Shown in pieces: positions 63,178 through 64,000 of a DNA stretch of 64,000 nucleotides. How positions within the stretch are numbered: position 1 is the stretch's first letter; each line of letters starts with the position of its first letter. The notes beneath the pieces were generated by a model. That model was not told where the DNA came from. It made no database searches and saw only the letters and a program-made list of their open reading frames with translations. Source of the DNA: DASRHT01 sp035650355 (lineage in GTDB: Bacteria; Chloroflexota; Ktedonobacteria; Ktedonobacterales; Ktedonobacteraceae); contig DASRHT010000080.1 of the NCBI GenBank assembly GCA_035650355.1, positions 124,001 to 188,000 on the forward strand, read 5' to 3'. The translations under genes and the position numbers were made by a program.

Positions 63178-63993
63178 TCAGACACTCTTCAAAAGAATTT
63201 GAGCAATTTTGTTCCATGCATCATCGCGCTTAGCTGCTGGCATCATTGCAAGTGGCTCAGAAGGAGCGTTTACGGGCTGAAATTGGGCAAGCTCTGTGTT
63301 TTCGAAGGCGCTGTGCTTGAGAATCGTGGATATTAGAGTGAGCTCGCCCTTCCTGGCTTTCGCCAATAGCAGGGGTAGCTCATAATTGGCGATGAAGTCC
63401 GAAGCCAGGTAATCGGCGCTAATCAGTAGTAAGGCCACTCTGGTGGACCTGAGAGCCAGCTCGATCTCTTCCTGCCATTTTGAGCCAGGTTGAATGTTTG
63501 TGTTATCCCAAATAGCTATTTGATTGTTACGGATATAAAACGTTAAATGTTGTTTTAGCTCTTGCAAGTATTTGCTATCTGTATCGCTATAACTAATAAA
63601 AATCCTTGTGCGGGCGACTGGAGGCGCAGGGGATACATTATCCGGGTGAGGATTGGCGGCGACGGCTTTGCCTGGAAAGAGGCTGCTCAGTTCTGCTGCC
63701 AGCTTTGCCAGATGTTCATAGCAAGCATCATGCTGATCAATGCGATTTTTCAATACCTCTAAGAAGAGAACAAGAGCATTTCTCTGAGTTTCACTATGAT
63801 ACTTCTTGATCAAAAAATGGATGATTGCTTCCACCCGGTCGGCTGAGTTATTGGCTTCAGGTATGCGATCATGCCAGGGGGCAAGCGTAGCATCTGCAAA
63901 TATTGCTTTGAGCTGGCTATTATTATCGAAGGGGCCGCACTCCAATAAAGTTTCGCGTAAACGCTTATATATATTGCCTGGAATTCCCTGCAT
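63178..63993 (-). CDS. EAD-TIR effector protein, start possibly beyond window
   Basis: At least 271 residues. Residues 1-105 are the effector-associated-like domain shared with the VMAP protein, then a Pro-rich linker. A TIR domain follows (about 128-255) with RIFISYSDTDSKYLQ, WDNTNIQPGSKWQEEI and the likely catalytic Glu205 in NYELPLL. TIR domains of bacterial defence proteins cleave NAD+ or make cyclic ADP-ribose-type signals, usually killing the cell or activating a second protein. The frame is open from 63993 to the edge (63994-64000) without a stop, so the true start may lie outside. It is the effector most obviously tied to the VMAP system by the shared domain. Confidence 0.87.
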   Translation of the reverse strand: MQGIPGNIYKRLRETLLECGPFDNNSQLKAIFADATLAPWHDRIPEANNSADRVEAIIHFLIKKYHSETQRNALVLFLEVLKNRIDQHDACYEHLAKLAAELSSLFPGKAVAANPHPDNVSPAPPVARTRIFISYSDTDSKYLQELKQHLTFYIRNNQIAIWDNTNIQPGSKWQEEIELALRSTRVALLLISADYLASDFIANYELPLLLAKARKGELTLISTILKHSAFENTELAQFQPVNAPSEPLAMMPAAKRDDAWNKIAQILLKSV

Positions 63994-64000
63994 ATCACGC

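Overview
The window looks like a chromosomal segment of a Ktedonobacteria-type Chloroflexota: a spore-forming, filamentous soil bacterium of moderate GC content. This is an inference from gene content, not a database match. The reasons are the sporulation-associated prkA-yhbH-spoVR operon, large STAND, TPR, CHAT and vWA signalling proteins, partner-switching regulators, and many short intergenic repeats of the GTAGGGGC kind. No tRNA, rRNA or CRISPR array was seen, and no intact insertion sequence.

Layout. 1-9.5 kb holds housekeeping and stress genes: a truncated membrane protein, a sulfite-oxidase-like enzyme, a DUF488 protein, the prkA-yhbH-spoVR operon and a SAM hydroxide adenosyltransferase. 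10.0-20.2 kb is a tight three-gene operon: a membrane-anchored protein with three AAA+ modules, a 1648-residue TPR/CHAT protease-like protein and a second CHAT protein. It is followed by a pseudo-receiver protein. 22.5-49.7 kb is mostly core metabolism and repair: mutS2, lepB, an old-yellow-enzyme/dienelactone-hydrolase read-through ORF, a nitronate monooxygenase, endonuclease III, acyl-CoA dehydrogenase plus a PECR-like SDR, an RsbU/RsbW fusion with its STAS partner, lhgO, a CocE hydrolase, gamma-glutamyltransferase and an acyl-CoA carboxylase subunit. 49.8-64 kb is an accessory island: a radical SAM/SPASM maturase, two STAND NTPases, a 1432-residue vWA + GIY-YIG x2 + SIR2-like x2 protein, a MoxR ATPase, a VMAP-type protein with an effector-associated domain, and a TIR protein with the same type of domain.

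How they work together. The island matches the known vWA-MoxR-VMAP class of NTP-dependent conflict systems. Its vWA component is unusual because candidate nuclease and NAD-binding effector modules are fused to it directly. The CHAT operon looks like a second, independent system: a membrane AAA+ machine coupled to two caspase-like proteases. Both are best read as immunity or programmed-cell-death modules. Two repeat families cross the window: three composite hairpin elements (about 1.5, 38.9 and 63.1 kb) and GTAGGGGC repeats that sit at gene 3' ends and twice supply or overlap stop codons.
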